Assembly: GCA_017590115.1 (NCBI GenBank)
Contig: JAGGNK010008226.1
Location: 8,974,567-9,038,566 of the forward strand
Length of the DNA stretch: 64,000 bases
Direction of reading: 5' to 3'
Origin: Montifringilla adamsi
Lineage: Eukaryota; Chordata; Aves; Passeriformes; Passeridae
Shown piece by piece: positions 10,452-23,300 of the stretch. The notes below the pieces were generated by a model. That model ran no database searches, was not told where the DNA came from, and was given only the letters and a program-made list of their open reading frames with translations. Position numbers and translations under genes: made by a program. Each line of letters opens with the position of its first letter. Positions within the stretch are counted from its first letter, which is position 1.

Positions 10452-13400
10452 GTAAGCTTGATTTTGTTTGTAGTTGTATGTTCTTTTCCTTCAGCTTCCT
10501 TCAATGTATTCTACTGCAGCTTCCTAAATCATTGACTTTGCATGCCATTCAATTCACTGGTAATTTCCCCTCTTACATATATTCTGTAGTGGAAAGTGAA
10601 AAATATATCTCTCTATCCCTGTCATACACATGGCCTGTTGCATGTGTACTGATCATTGAATACGTTTCACAGAATGAGGAAAAGCCTTCCAATAGAATAG
10701 CAGCATTGTGGGGCTTACGGTAAAACAATTTCAGGAAAAAAGTTCTTATGCATAGCTATGTTTAATATTTGTATTTGTTTGTGCATATATAGATAAATAA
10801 GAGAGAGAGAAAGAGAGTGAGTTGCTGCCCATAAACTGTGGAAAATCTCAGGGCACGGAATATCTTGTGTTCCCTGTCTTCCAGGGGCTCTGAGGAGCAG
10901 GGACACACCTGTAACAGTCAGTCTGCACACCAACACCTTTTTGTGATTTTTTTTTTTCATGGCTTTGTTCGCTTACTACAAAAAAAAAATATTAGAAGTA
11001 CTCTGAGAGGAAAAATCCTCACTACACAGTAGCCCGTGTAAATACATCTCTGCAGAGTAAATGGGATATTAGTTTAGAATGGGGCATTTACTCACTCGAG
11101 ACAGACACTCATTCCTGTGTCCTGTCCCTGTCTCTGAAGCTGCACGAAGACAGTCAGTAATGCTTGTCCCTGCTCTAAATCACACAGTGCTGATCCTCAG
11201 CCTGAAAAGGAGTCCCAGATCTGCTCTCTGCCTGTTTAAGACAGACAGAGGGAATGTTGCTGAGGGACAATGCTTCTACATCAGTTTGTGGCATGTAAGC
11301 TGTGTCCTATGGAGAAAGATCAGGCTGTTTCAAGATTTTGGTGTCCCACCAGGTAATATGTGCCTAAACTGACAATTTGATGTTGTGGCCAGCTGTCTGC
11401 ACGTTTGAGTTTCCTGATCGCATGAAATAATTTTTGCAAAGGTAATGTTTTGAAGATTTTAGTTCATTACTTTGGATGCTACACATAATTTGCAGCTTTT
11501 CAGTGTAGAACTAAAAGTGCAAGTCCTAATCACTTAACTGGCCTGATTAGCTGCTTGGTTTTGTAGCCCTTTTACTGTAGACTGGCAAACTGGACAAACA
11601 TGACATTCTTATGCTTCTTCATTAGTATTAAATAATGCATATAAATTGCCCATCCTTTCATAACTTGTGTTGATAGAAAAGGTGTCTGATGTTGTGGGTA
11701 GTCAAAGAGTGTAACTGGCTGCCCAGAGTGGTTGTGGAGTCTTCATCTCCAAAGATACTCAAAACCCAGCTGGACTTGGTCCTGAGCAACCTGCTGGATG
11801 GACAGTGCTTGAGGGGGAGTGATGGCCTCCAGAGATGCTTTTCAAAATAAACAGTTCAGGGATTCTGTAATTTGGGATGGTGTTTGCTGTTCAGTGGTCT
11901 ACCCAAATTTGATGCTGTGTTCTCTTGCTACAGGCATTGTAGCTCTCTGGTCTCTTGCTCTGCTGGCTTTCGAGCGGTACGTTGTGATCTGCCGCCTGCC
12001 GAGAAATGCACGCTTGAGGGGGAAGCATGCAGCTCTAGGTATTGTCTTTGTGTGGAGTTTTTCCTTCATTTGGACCTTTCCACCAACATCTGGTTGGAGC
12101 AGTTACACCCCCAGTAAGATTGGAACTACTTGTGAGCCTAACTGGTAAGGCCGCTCTCACAGAGGATGGTAAAAAACTGAAACTTGCGGTTCAGGATGCC
12201 TCAGGGCCAGGAATTTAAAGGAAAGGGTTAAAGATGATGTAAATCTCTGGAAAAAAAATCAGCTGTAAAGAAAGCTGTTATAAAACTGATCAAAATTTTC
12301 CACGATCGGTTTCTAAACCAAAAATTTCTAAAGGGTGGAGCCTCCATCTCTAATGAAAATAATCACCCTAGACCTTGTGCTTTTTGTCAAGAGTTAAAGG
12401 GCAAAGAGATAGATTTTTTTCAGAAGACTGGACAATGCTCTGAGCCAGCTAGTCTGACCCCATAGCTGGCTCTGCTCGGAGCAGGAGGTCGGACTACATG
12501 TCCCTTCCCATGTAATCAGCCCCACAGTCCTTTCGTACTGTGCCTATGGTTGTAGGATCCCCTGCTAGTCCCTGGGCAGGAGATGGCCCAGGGCTCCGTC
12601 TGGGGATATGACTAGAGCTGCAAAGGGGCACGCTGAATAAAAATATTTGACAAAAAATACTAGTGGCATCTTTGAAAAGAAAGATTAATATTCCTAGAAA
12701 ATAATAAGAGCACGTAGTAGTAATGCATACAAAGGTATTTTGTATTTTATACAGGTCCTCAGGAGCTTATGCTGACCGTACATACATTATTACATTCTTC
12801 ACCACCTGTTTTATAGTACCCTTATTGGTGATTTTGGTATCCTATGGAAAACTGGTGTGGAAGTTAAAAAAGGTAAGAAGAAGCACCCATAAGAAAACTT
12901 TTAAAATGTGTATGCATGTAAAAGTTTGGAATTACTGTGTTTGATTTTCTGTAAAGATCAGACATAAGCAGGTCAGATTTGCAGGCTCAAACACACTCAG
13001 TTACATCCCTTATATATAATTACCCTTACAAACAGAAATTCATGCTATGGTTAGAAGTGGTGTTTTAAAGTGTGGAGTTCACATCACTTATCAGTACATC
13101 TCATTAGTCAAACATCATACAAGTGAAAGAATGTCTACCTCATAAATAAACAGAATGATCCAGTACTGCTTTATTCACAATTATGCTTCAATTCCTATTT
13201 CATAAGACTCAAACCAGGCAAATTAGAATGTGGCTTAAAATGACTGTAGTTGTAAATTTTAAGAGTGCTGCCTACTACTTAGTAATATGCTCAAAATAAG
13301 ATGTAGCCTTTGCAAATAATGCCATGCTGTTTAATAAACAAAGTATTAGATTGTCCAGGAATATTTTAAAGACTTGAGAAACGCTTTTCAATTTTCTTTA

Positions 13401-16400
13401 ATGGTTGTGTTGACCTGATCCAAAGGAGAAGCTGCAAAATGTGATAAAGAAGACAATAGAACAGGAAAATTCCTATTTGGTTCAGGATTTGAGAACAAGA
13501 TTCTGGGACAATATTGATATTTCTATTTATTACAAAGCTCTGAAAAGCCAGTACCTGCGACACTTTCTGTAAATCTATATTGAATTGCTATATGATTGTA
13601 TCTCACAACTAAGCTCATTTTCAAAAATCTGACTACAATGAACAGAGAGAGATCCAAGCACCAGAACTGGTGTCTTGATGTTCCCAACCAGCCCTCTTCA
13701 TGCATTTTGTCCCACCTTTGTCACAGTGCAGGGTTGTTCCTGAGTGGAATAATCTGCCAGTCCCTCAGTCCCAGTGACCCCAGCTTTACAATGCCAATTG
13801 TAGCTTTCACTGCAGCATCAAAGTTGATTAGAGAAATTAATCTTTGGAAAAATAAAAAATTAGCAGTTTACCATAGAGGTAAATTGTTATGGCAGTATTC
13901 CTTTGTTTGGAAGATAAAACACCAGTATGTTTTTCTTTACCAGTATTTAGATAGAAAGGAAAAGCTATACGTGAAGAAAAGACCAGGCTGATATGAGACA
14001 AAGATGAAACCTTTGAAAGTGCAATAAAGGAGATTTTGCTCCTTTTCCAGGAGACTGCAATCTGCTGAAAGGGAGGCTGGGCCGCTCTCTATGCAGGAAC
14101 AGCATGCATTAAAAAATGCTATGGAAATCTCATATATTGGCAGGGACTATCTTATCAGTACCAAACACAGCCTTTGTTAATGCCTAATAACTTGCAGTTA
14201 TTGTAACAATTCTTCATTGTTGTTGTTGTTGTTATTGTTGTTGATGTTTTTGGTATGTTTATATTTGGTAAAAACTGATGCAAATTGAAACTTTCTACAG
14301 AGGTGGGGACATTGCCCTTCCTAGGAGGTGCATCTATACCTCTTTAAGCACAAACATTGAATTCTCCGAGTGCAGTTCAAAAGTATTAGGGAAAATGTCT
14401 CCATAGAGTTCTAACATTACTGCAGGAAGTTAAAAGGCCACCTTACACAAACAAATCTTACTTTATTAGAATGTAACATTGCAAGACCTGGCATCAGGTT
14501 TTTCTGGAGCCATACAGAGTTATTAATTATTTCTCGTGTAAAATAACATTTCATAACAGCACCTTGTTTTGCTAAGTCATCAGAAACCAAACAGGGATGT
14601 TTCCCAGAAAGACACTGCTTGACATCAGCTAATTTCTGTGTGAACCTCTGCGCTTAAGCTTCCTGCATGATCACTGAGGAAAAGAGAGAGAGCATTCCCA
14701 CTAAATGCCCCAATCCCACTTTAATTCTGATATCATTAGTTCATAAATGCTCTTCTGGAGAAGGCCATAAGCACCACTGAGCCAGACAGACTCCCCTGGT
14801 GTGCATTTGCCCCCAGGTGAGGAGGTTGCACAGCCTCAGCAGCATGCCAGACACCCAGCTGTCTGCAAAAGCTACGTGGAATAGAAAGTGCTTGAATTCA
14901 GCTCAGTATCTGCTTGTGACTCACCATGATGTTCTTCTTTTTCACTTTGACAATAAAAATATAAAGACACTTAAGCAAAGGAAGATTTCCTGATGCTGTG
15001 TATGGTAATTCGTGTCCCTCAGCAGTAGCTGCAGCACCCATCCCTCTGCGCTGCTGCCCTTGGGAAGAGCATGTCCTTCCTTCCAGCCTGGCCCTAGACA
15101 GCTAAAGTCACTGGTTGGACACCTTGTTGTTTGTTTTCTAGAATCTTTTCTCTTTTCTTGAAAGGTGTCAGATGCACAAGGCAGGCTGGGAACTACCAGG
15201 AGACCTGAAAGACAAGTGACTAGAATGGTTGTTTTTATGATCATTGCCTTTCTAATCTGCTGGATGCCATACGCTACCTTTTCTCTCCTAGTCACTGCAT
15301 ATCCCTCCATTGAGCTGGATCCTTGTCTGGCAGCAATTCCGGCCTTCTTTTCCAAAACAGCTACTGTTTATAATCCAATTATTTATGTCTTTATGAACAA
15401 ACAGGTACTGTATGCTCTCAGAGTGTCTCTAACACTCATATTTTCCTATTTTGTCTTGCTTTATAATGAATTATTTCTACCTACCTATGTGTTAGCTAAC
15501 AAGCATTACAATATCCAGCATTTAGAATGAAAAAAATATTTGCCTGGTGGAAGATAGTGTAAGCCTCTGAGCATTATTGAAATATAAATGTTAATAATCA
15601 TTACATTTAGATATTATAAAGGAAAATCAGCCCTTAGGGAACACGAGTTAGCTTCCTCTATGAAAATTATCTTCTCAAGACTGTCCCAATATATTTCAAT
15701 AATTCTTTAAGAACACAACACCATTAAATTGATCTTGAGGTGGGGTGCACATTTTCAAAGCTTGAATTTGTCTTGGGGAAATGAGGCATTTGTGGTTTGT
15801 GTGCAGAGGGGTAGAAGTATTGAACATGCCCATTTAGCAGAGAGCTTTTTTCTCTGGAATGAGGGCAGAGGATTGGATGCAGAAAAAAAGAATTGACGTG
15901 GGGATGAACCAGCATGCTGTGTGCTCACAGTGATAACAGGCATGATAGTAAACATGGGCAGACTTCTGCAATGAATGCAGCAACTGAGTGGTGGCATCAA
16001 GCTCATAAATTAAATAAAGAAAAAGAGTTAAGTGACTGTTGAATAAAAAATGCTGAATTTATTTATGCAGTCCTGCAGAGAGAGCTATTGCTTGTCTCAC
16101 ATCCTGTGTACAGCACCCTGAGCTCCCAAATCATGTAGATGTGTGCTACACTTTACCCTGTTTGTGGAAGAAACAGTAAAAACCCATCTTTGAGTAGCCA
16201 GGAATTTAGTATACGAAAGCATGAGTCTGGAGAAATGACCAATCATGTCCATTAGATATGATTACCTAGAAGCAGAAAAGGAAAATTATTTTCTAGATTA
16301 AGATTGGCTCTTTTCAGAACACAGTTAATTTTTAGGTTTAGAGTTCTTCTGGTGGCATAGGCAAATCTATTTTATAGGGCTATTTCTTTATATTCCCAAC

Positions 16401-16743
16401 TGATTCATGAGAGAATTTCCAAGACTTTTAGCTAATATACGGATTGATTTATAGAATCATTTTTACATTTCTTATGCGTTTTTACTGATCTCCTGTTTTT
16501 TCACCTTTTTAGTTCAGGCAGTGTCTGATTCAATTGTTCAGTTGCAGTGCCATAGGAACTGCAGAGTCCAACTTGAACCTGACTTCAGAGAGAGCAGTGC
16601 CAGCCCAGGAGAGAAGAGGCAGAGAGATGGCCCCCATGGCCGTTCATAGCACCATTTCTAAGAGGAAAACTGGAGATGAACACAGAAGCCAACAACCTTT
16701 GGCCCTGTTGACAGCTTCAGAAAACAAAATGTGTCCCATGTAG
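10091..16743 (+). CDS. OPNVA: VA opsin (vertebrate ancient opsin), five coding exons
   Basis: Seven-helix retinal-binding receptor, a non-visual photopigment of deep-brain photoreceptors in birds and fish. Join 10091-10451, 11934-12144, 12755-12872, 15165-15404, 16513-16743 (1,161 bases, 386 residues). All introns are GT/AG, with exon junction phases 1, 2, 0, 0. Residues 1-191 can be numbered exactly like bovine rhodopsin: glycosylation sequon N9-G-S, N55, D83, C110/C187 disulfide, Glu113 counterion, E134-R-Y. Ser lies at position 181 instead of Glu. Later come C262-W-M-P265, Schiff-base Lys294 (rhodopsin 296), N300-P-I-I-Y304 and a helix 8 with C321 for palmitoylation. TM2 and the second extracellular loop (KIGTTCEPNW) match VA opsin rather than pinopsin or rhodopsin. 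ATG 10091 is chosen over 10061 because MDAF aligns with the start of fish VA opsin. The frame is intact. Odd: the loop after ERY reads CRLPRN where CRPLGN is usual. Confidence 0.93.
11705..11835 (+). mobile_element. CR1 LINE 3'-end fragment in opsin intron 1
   Basis: GGCTGCCCAGAGTGGTTGTG, then GAGTCTTCATCTCCAAAGATACTCAAAACC and GACTTGGTCCTGAGCAACCTGCTGGATGG, ending near GATGGCCTCCAGAGATGC, follow the sense strand of the avian CR1 3' region. It ends roughly 100 bases before exon 2, so the insertion sits close to the acceptor. Confidence 0.8.
11934..12144 (+). CDS. OPNVA: VA opsin exon 2 (residues 121-191)
   Basis: The acceptor is TTGCTACAG. The exon encodes the rest of TM3 with E134-R135-Y136, intracellular loop 2, TM4 and the second extracellular loop with C187. 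The loop reads C-R-L-P-R-N-A-R-L-R-G. It ends AACTG before GTAAGG, splitting Trp191. Confidence 0.95.
12755..12872 (+). CDS. OPNVA: VA opsin exon 3 (residues 191-230)
   Basis: The acceptor is TTTTATACAG. The exon encodes the end of extracellular loop 2 and TM5 (TYIITFFTTCFIVPLLVIL) and closes with KLVWKLKK before GTAAGA in phase 0. The nine residues between Trp191 and TYIITF match the spacing remembered for fish VA opsin. Confidence 0.94.
14213..14245. repeat. (GTT)n microsatellite in opsin intron 3
   Basis: TTCATTGTTGTTGTTGTTGTT is followed by ATTGTTGTTG: about nine imperfect TTG triplets within intron 3 (12873-15164). The rest of intron 3 holds no recognisable exon. Confidence 0.85.
15165..15404 (+). 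CDS. OPNVA: VA opsin exon 4 (residues 231-310)
   Basis: The acceptor is TTCTTGAAAG. The exon encodes intracellular loop 3 (PERQVTRM), TM6 with CWMP (262-265), extracellular loop 3, and TM7 with Schiff-base Lys294 in FFSKTA and NPIIY (300-304). It ends MNKQ before GTACTG in phase 0. The frame remains open for 41 further codons into intron 4 (stop at 15528-15530). Confidence 0.95.
16513..16743 (+). CDS. OPNVA: VA opsin exon 5, C-terminal tail and stop
   Basis: The acceptor is TTCACCTTTTTAG. FRQCLIQLFSC is a typical opsin helix 8 with a palmitoylatable Cys. A Ser/Thr-containing tail follows, with candidate receptor-kinase sites (SERAVP, HSTISKRK, ALLTASENK). The stop TAG is at 16741-16743. The tail has 76 residues and is poorly conserved in this family, so the identification rests on helix 8, phase and position. 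Confidence 0.85.
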   Translation, partial: FRQCLIQLFSCSAIGTAESNLNLTSERAVPAQERRGREMAPMAVHSTISKRKTGDEHRSQQPLALLTASENKMCPM

Positions 16744-17301
16744 AGTGGGAGATGGGATCATTAATGCAATGCTACAGCGTATTTCATTGTTACAATCACC
16801 TAATATAAAGATTTGTTGTCGCTGGGAAGGGACATTGTGGTCCTGTGGACAGCAGCTTGTGAGGTCCCAGGCTCCTCAGTGCCTGTAAGAGCTGCTTGGC
16901 TCTAGGGGTGCAGTCAAACACCCAAACAGCCATAAGGTGAGTCCCTTCCTCCACTGCATTTCTCTTCCCAATCCACAACCAGCTCGCAGCAGGCAGTGGC
17001 ACCGCACCGCTGTGTCTCTCTGCCTCCAAAGTGCCTGTTTCTGCTGAAGTCACATCCTCGCTGCTTTAGTTGGACTGCTGATTCCAGAATAAGTTATTAA
17101 CTTGTTACTACACCTCCACTTTCAGAAGCAAGGACTATAACACAGATACTGCTTCTGTAAACAGTGAAAACTAATGGAAATTGCCAGCTTTCCGTGTCTG
17201 TATTCCATCTCATATTTAATTTGCACAATGAAGTGCAGCAATATGTTTAGCTTTAGTGGAATGTCACTTGCACATGAAAAGGCAAACCAGGTTAGGAGTG
17301 T

Positions 17302-17307
17302 AATAAA
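17302..17307 (+). terminator. Candidate polyadenylation signal for VA opsin
   Basis: An AATAAA (within TAATAAAGAC) lies about 560 bases after the opsin stop. It would define a 3' UTR of about 0.6 kb. The interval between is non-coding. Other AATAAA hexamers lie farther out, so this assignment is tentative. Confidence 0.35.
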
Positions 17308-20300
17308 GACAGACTTCTGTTTTACAGAGTGTTGGGGATCATTGTATGACATGTTGCTAAGAACTAAGCTTGTGCTAAGGCACATTGGAATTTTAATCCT
17401 GTATAAAATCCATCTTTAATTGAATGCATTTTAGGAGAAAAGGCAAAGTCTGACTGTATTTAAATGCTTTAGGATGGAAAACCATTATTTCTAGAGAAGA
17501 CATTAGAACAATGCCAGCTGGAAGAAGTGTTGCTCCATAATGGTATAGAGAAGTTACACTAGCTTCACCCTCTATGGGCCTTAGCTATAGAAATATGATA
17601 TGGAAGGAATCATCCATGGTTCAGTTTTACTTCCAAAAAATAGAACTATTTTATACAGAATACATAAATTTTGTTTCTATCAGGTTGTTTTTTTTTTTTT
17701 TTTTCTGCTTTCTCTGAAGTTAATGTTTGAAAAACTATGTTGCCTTGTAAAAGAGTGGGACTACCTGAGACACCTGTGCTCAAAGCTACTCCCTAAGCAG
17801 CACCTTGCTGACTTGGAAGCCAGGAACCATTCCTGCAGCAGCTGGGGATACTGGAGAGTCAGGAAAAGGTAATACAGACATCCAGCACAAAGCATGTCCT
17901 GAACCCCTGGTATGTTGCAGAGACTGGTTTCAGTGTGACTCCCCTGCTCGTGAGGAGGTGAGCTGGGGTGCAGGGACAGGCACGGAGCGTGTCCCTGAGC
18001 CGCTCTGGCGCGGCGCGCTCGGCAAACTGCCTGGCCCTTGGCCATCTGTTCCTGCTCCTCACAGCACTCGCACCATGGACAGTCATGCTCTTCGTTTTGT
18101 GTCTCACAAAAGCCCTTTGGACCTATTCTACAAGGTGTCCTTTGCAGAAGAGGAGAGGTTAGGAAGCATCAGATCCTTTTCTGATTAGAAGGATGTTCAG
18201 ATTCTGTTGCCCTGATTTCATTTTGGGATGGTAGGATCCAAAGAGAGGAGTTAGTCTACAAATAAAATCATGAGCTGCACATGTGAGAACTCACTGCAAA
18301 AGACTGTACGCTTTTCTTATTCATCTCACAAAATTTCATGAGGTGACTGCCTTTTAGAATGTAATTTTAGCTTGAACTTTTGCAGGGCTCAATCTTAAAC
18401 ACAAATGTTGATCCCTATTCTGACAGGGACATTCTTTACCATTCTTTAATCCCGTGTTATCTGTAACAGAACAATGAACAAATGTCTATGCCTTTTTAAA
18501 ATGTCTTGGAAATACTGTGAGATAGGAAGAGTATGGTATTCAGTTATTAATTCTGTGCACCTTTTGGTGCTCATTAGTCCGTTAAAGCAGCCAGATATGA
18601 TTTGAAAGTGAAAATTCCTGCATTTAAGACTCAGATTTTCTCTTTCAAGGATATATTGACCTAGGTTAATCACAAGTTAATGGTATTACATATATTAAAT
18701 CATGAAGAATTGGCAGAAGTGCTAGTGTTTAATTAAAAGCAACAGAATTATTTTATCTCCAGAGAAGGTGAGGGTATGTAAAGTATCACTCTGTAGTACA
18801 AAATAAAGCAACAAAAATTAAGTAATTGCAAAGAAAAAAACAATGTAAAAATGCATGGAAATTATGTAAAAATGTATGGAAAGCAGTAGAAAACAGCAAG
18901 CTGTCTCTGTGAGATGTACCCATCTCTGATAGAAACGAGGAATAATAGAATCAATGGGTATTTTCATCTTAAAATGTCTCCAGTAATGCTTTTCGGGAGG
19001 AGGAGGATACCTTTTTTCCTACTTACTTGTCAGAAAGTACATTTTAAAAAGTGTGAACACCTTGACACATGGTCATGGTGGGCCCACCAGAGCAGGATCA
19101 GCCTGGGAGCAAAATATTACAGAGCTCCCAGGATCTGCTTGTTAAGTCTTTCAATGTAACACAATAAAAATTCTTTTAGAACTACAAACAAAAGTAGGGG
19201 TTCAGAGTTGTGCACAGTGATTAAAGGGACACATTTTTGCAGTATGTGGTAAGAGCATGGCATGAATATTTTACCATATACAAAAAGTAATTTAGACAAT
19301 GGATAGTTTTAAGACCTTAAAATTTCATGAATAAAAGGTGTTAACACTGCCAAAGTCAGCTTGCTTGCACTTGATTGGGAGCTAATAAACAGCATCTTGT
19401 GTCCTTGAATTTTCATTTTGCCACCAAGAGTATGCCTAGAAATCACATTCTTTAAAAAATTTTGTAGCACTGTTTATTGTTTGCAAAACTAGCAACGTAA
19501 CACTACGCCACTTTCTGCTTTGTGATCATTGCATTTTAATGATGTAATCTGGAGAAAGATACTGCCTTTCCTGCAACTCATCCATGGCATAGGGGGATAA
19601 TTGCTTTGTGTTTTTTCTTAAAAATGTGAGCAATACTTCAGCAATCTACTTGTTTGTAATGGAAATAGTCTTCTTTTTTTTGTTTGTTTTTTAATGTAAA
19701 TGATGGTTGCCATAAGAGTTACTCTTGTGTTATGAGGTTATGTTGGTTCCTTTGGGATAACAGTAAGAAAGGCACTGACACTGAAGCCTAGCTAAATAAT
19801 TCACTCAGTGAAAACCAGAAATTATGGAAAAGATAACAGCGATCTTAGGACCCCTCTGGTGATGGACACCTCGTGTTTCAGCACGAAATTAATCTCTCCT
19901 TTTGGGGCATGACATGCTACCCAGACCCTACCCAGGATGAAGTATTCCCACCTTGTTCTTGGTATCTTTATGGCATGTCCTAGTGAGCAGTTACCCATCT
20001 TGTGCCTGTACACTGCTGGACTTTCTGGGCGGCACACCGCGGTTCTCCCTCGCTGGGAATGAGCCCATACAGCTGCGTTTTTAAGGCAGGTGTATCCTAA
20101 CACCAGAGCATGTGCACAGGGTATGGAGTGGTCACTCAAGCTAATGAACAGCTCTGTAGAGCTGAGGCCTCTGTTTAAACTCTGCTCGGGCCCTGTTTGA
20201 AATCACTGTCTCCTTGTTTCCTTGTCTTCTGCTGTGCCCCACCTCAGCTGCTGCATTTATAGTTGTGTCAGTTCTTTCTCATGGAAAAACTAACACACAA

Positions 20301-23300
20301 ATCTGTTCTTAAAGTTGTACATTCTTGAGAAAAAACCCTGAACAAACAAGTGGATTTGAGCATGGGGGAAAATATCCAAAAAAGCTTTCAAAAATAATTT
20401 CAGTAAGGCATAAAATACTGAGGTTTGAAAGTGCATTGTGCAAGTTATTTTTCATAGCCTCAAATTTAGAGAAAGGATACATTTTAAAAGGTCATAAGCT
20501 CAGCTCACCTCATCACCCACTTGCAGGTATGATGGTGAAAGTTCAGACACTGAATGTCTTTACAAACTTTAAAAAATGTTCATGTTCTTGCTTTGACAAC
20601 AAACAGCACAGCTTCTCTGGGGATTCCTTACTGCTTTTTGAAGATACAAATGTCTTAACATACAGATTTTGCTTCTCCTAAAACCACATGTACTGCAGAG
20701 CACTTCTGGAGGAGTTCTTGCTCAAAGTGCAATGGCATGGAGAGGGGCAGAGATCGTTATTGAAGATAAGCTCTACCAGAAGTTCACCATAAACCAGATT
20801 ATTCCATCATAGCTCTGATGCGGATTAGCTTCTAAATAATCTATTTGTATCTCATTATAAACAGATAAATTAATGTAACATTATAAAGCAATTATAATTG
20901 CTTCTTTTGCAAATATTTTTTGCCTTGTTTTTTGGTAAAAGATGCACTTAACCACATATCTGAGTTTCTTTCACTTTTGAATGGCAAGACCTTGCCCTTA
21001 CCCACACTGAATCTTTATTGCCAAGGGCTCTGAAAGCAAAAATGCAACTATCAATCAAACCAAGTTTGAGAAACACATTTCTCTCTGTTTCTGATTTTGG
21101 ATGAAATATTAATTCCTGCTTTTTTTTTTTTTTGTTTCCTGCTTTCTCTTCCATTCATTTCTTCACCGTGTTCACAGCACCACCTCCAAAATAAAACATT
21201 TCTAATATTCTCCCTCTGGTTGCTCTTACCTGCAGACCTGACATTCCATTCAGAGGAGACTCCTTCCTCCAACAAATGCACTTGGAAAGGAGAGAAGGGT
21301 TTGACAGTGAGATGAGGTCCAAGCCTAAGCAGGTTCAGCATTCACATGTTTAGAGTGAACAGGATGTTCCTCCAGCACTATTCCAGCCTGTGTGTTCCCA
21401 CAGATATACACAGGGCAGACCTATTTGACATATTTGTTCACAGTCTAGCTAGAGGAATAATATACATATTATATGGCTAGAACATTTCTGTTTAATTATG
21501 ACCTCAGTGAAAATGATCATCCAAGAAAACAGAGTCATGAGCATTAACAATAATTCTCATCTCAATTATTGAGAAATATAATTTTAAATGATTGGTGAAG
21601 AGAAGATTCCTAGAAAATTTATGATAATGTTCTTTATTATAATACTTAATATTATAGATTGTACTATTTTTTCTCTTTATTACTTTATATTGAAGTCTCT
21701 TTCCTATGTCACAAATAGTTAAAAATCTGTAAGAGAATTTAAGGGCCTTTCAGCAATTTGGCACACCAGTTTTATCTCAACTATTATCTAGCTGCATCAA
21801 GATATTAATGTAGTCATCTCTCTTTAGTCTCAATGAATTACTATAAAAATGTCAAACAATTAGATTATATTGGCCAACACAGCCCTGTTTGATTGAGTAC
21901 AGATGTAGGCGATGTCCCTTGAATCACACTGATAAAGAAGCAGAAAGGTTTGTGGAATTCCAATGCAAATTTATTTCAATGTGCATCCCACTTCAGATTC
22001 TAATGCCATCTTGCAATACTAATAACCAAAAGATGATAAGTAGGTATTTGCAGATGAAATAAAAGTCAATGTCATTCAGGAGAAATACCAGTGAACTCTG
22101 TTGGAGGAGAAAAAACTGAAAACTATAAACCCAGCACAGAGGCCAGCGTGCTGGTGCAAACACAGATACTGCCCAAGGGCACAGATGTGACTATGCCAAA
22201 GGAGCAAAACGAATATTTCCTTTGCTTATGGGAATAGTAGTGCTTAAATTCTGTTTCTGCTGGACCAGAAAATGTAGTATATGCTTTCGTGTCAGGAAGA
22301 CAACCAGTGTATAAGTACTTCATAGCAATACCTGGTTACAAATATCTCAGTGTTGGCTTCTGTGCTATTCTGGCAGTCACTAGGACTGTGCCTTCCTTTT
22401 TCTGCTACACCAACTGTGCATCCAGTGGCACATGCAGGCCCATCATGGAGTGGCAAGGGACAAATCCTTACAGATTAAATGCCTCTCAATTATCTGGTGC
22501 CCACACAGATCACATGTGATGAAAAGCTAAAGTTGCGCTGTTATAACTTAAAAGCTGGAAACAGCTTCTGTTCCATATATGATCAAAATTCAGCAGGTAG
22601 TTACGTCGGTGATGCTTTGCTGCTGCAGACACACCACGAGCAAAGCATACTGGCAGTGTATCTCCGTGGTGAAGCCTGCCTCAGCTGGAAGAAGTCTGCT
22701 CCCACTCTGTGCCTGCACCTCTGTATCCATGTGTACCTGAGCTCCTTGAGCAGCAGTGCAGGAGAAAGCATGCACCTGTGTTTTTAGTGACAGTGACAGG
22801 ATGACTTGCTAATCATCAGAAAAAAAAATGGCCAGAGAAGCTCAGATGCAGAATGACAAGAATACTCTATGTCAGTACCGTGCATAGTGATCTCTGCAAC
22901 TTAGCTGCTGCCTCATAGTCAGGATTAACCAAAGTGCAGGTGGTCATCTACATACCTCAGCTGCAGCGTTCTCCATACTCTGTTTCTACTCTGTAACCTA
23001 CTTCAAGAGTTACAGGCTCTGATAAATTCTGAGGACATGACAGAACTGCAAATATTTCTGAAACCCATGCTTTTGTTCCATTAGGAAATCTTAGTTAATT
23101 CTCTCCACTGGTGTATTGACAGGTAATTAATATACATCAGCAGGAGAACAGACTGTTCTGGCTGCTTCTACAATGCTGAGAACTCCAGCAGACAAGCTCA
23201 TTACGACCAGAATGAAGGCCAAGACATCTGCTCTGAGCTGATGTTTTCATCACAAGCTTGTTTCCCTACATTCTTCTTCCAGGATATTGCAGATTACAGG

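Noticed and set aside
10452..10723. Extension of opsin exon 1 frame by about 90 codons
   Set aside because: It is read-through into intron 1 after a strong GTAAGC donor; the sequence is not opsin-like and exon 2 joins perfectly.
13596..13991. 131-codon open frame in opsin intron 3
   Set aside because: No recognisable domain and no splice partners in phase; a chance frame in AT-rich DNA.
17805..18188. 127-codon + strand open frame in a slightly GC-rich patch
   Set aside because: Overlapped by equally open frames on the other strand, with no familiar motif and no supporting exon structure.
22123..22787. Cluster of overlapping open frames (66-102 codons)
   Set aside because: Low-information sequence, open on both strands, with no domain or splice context.
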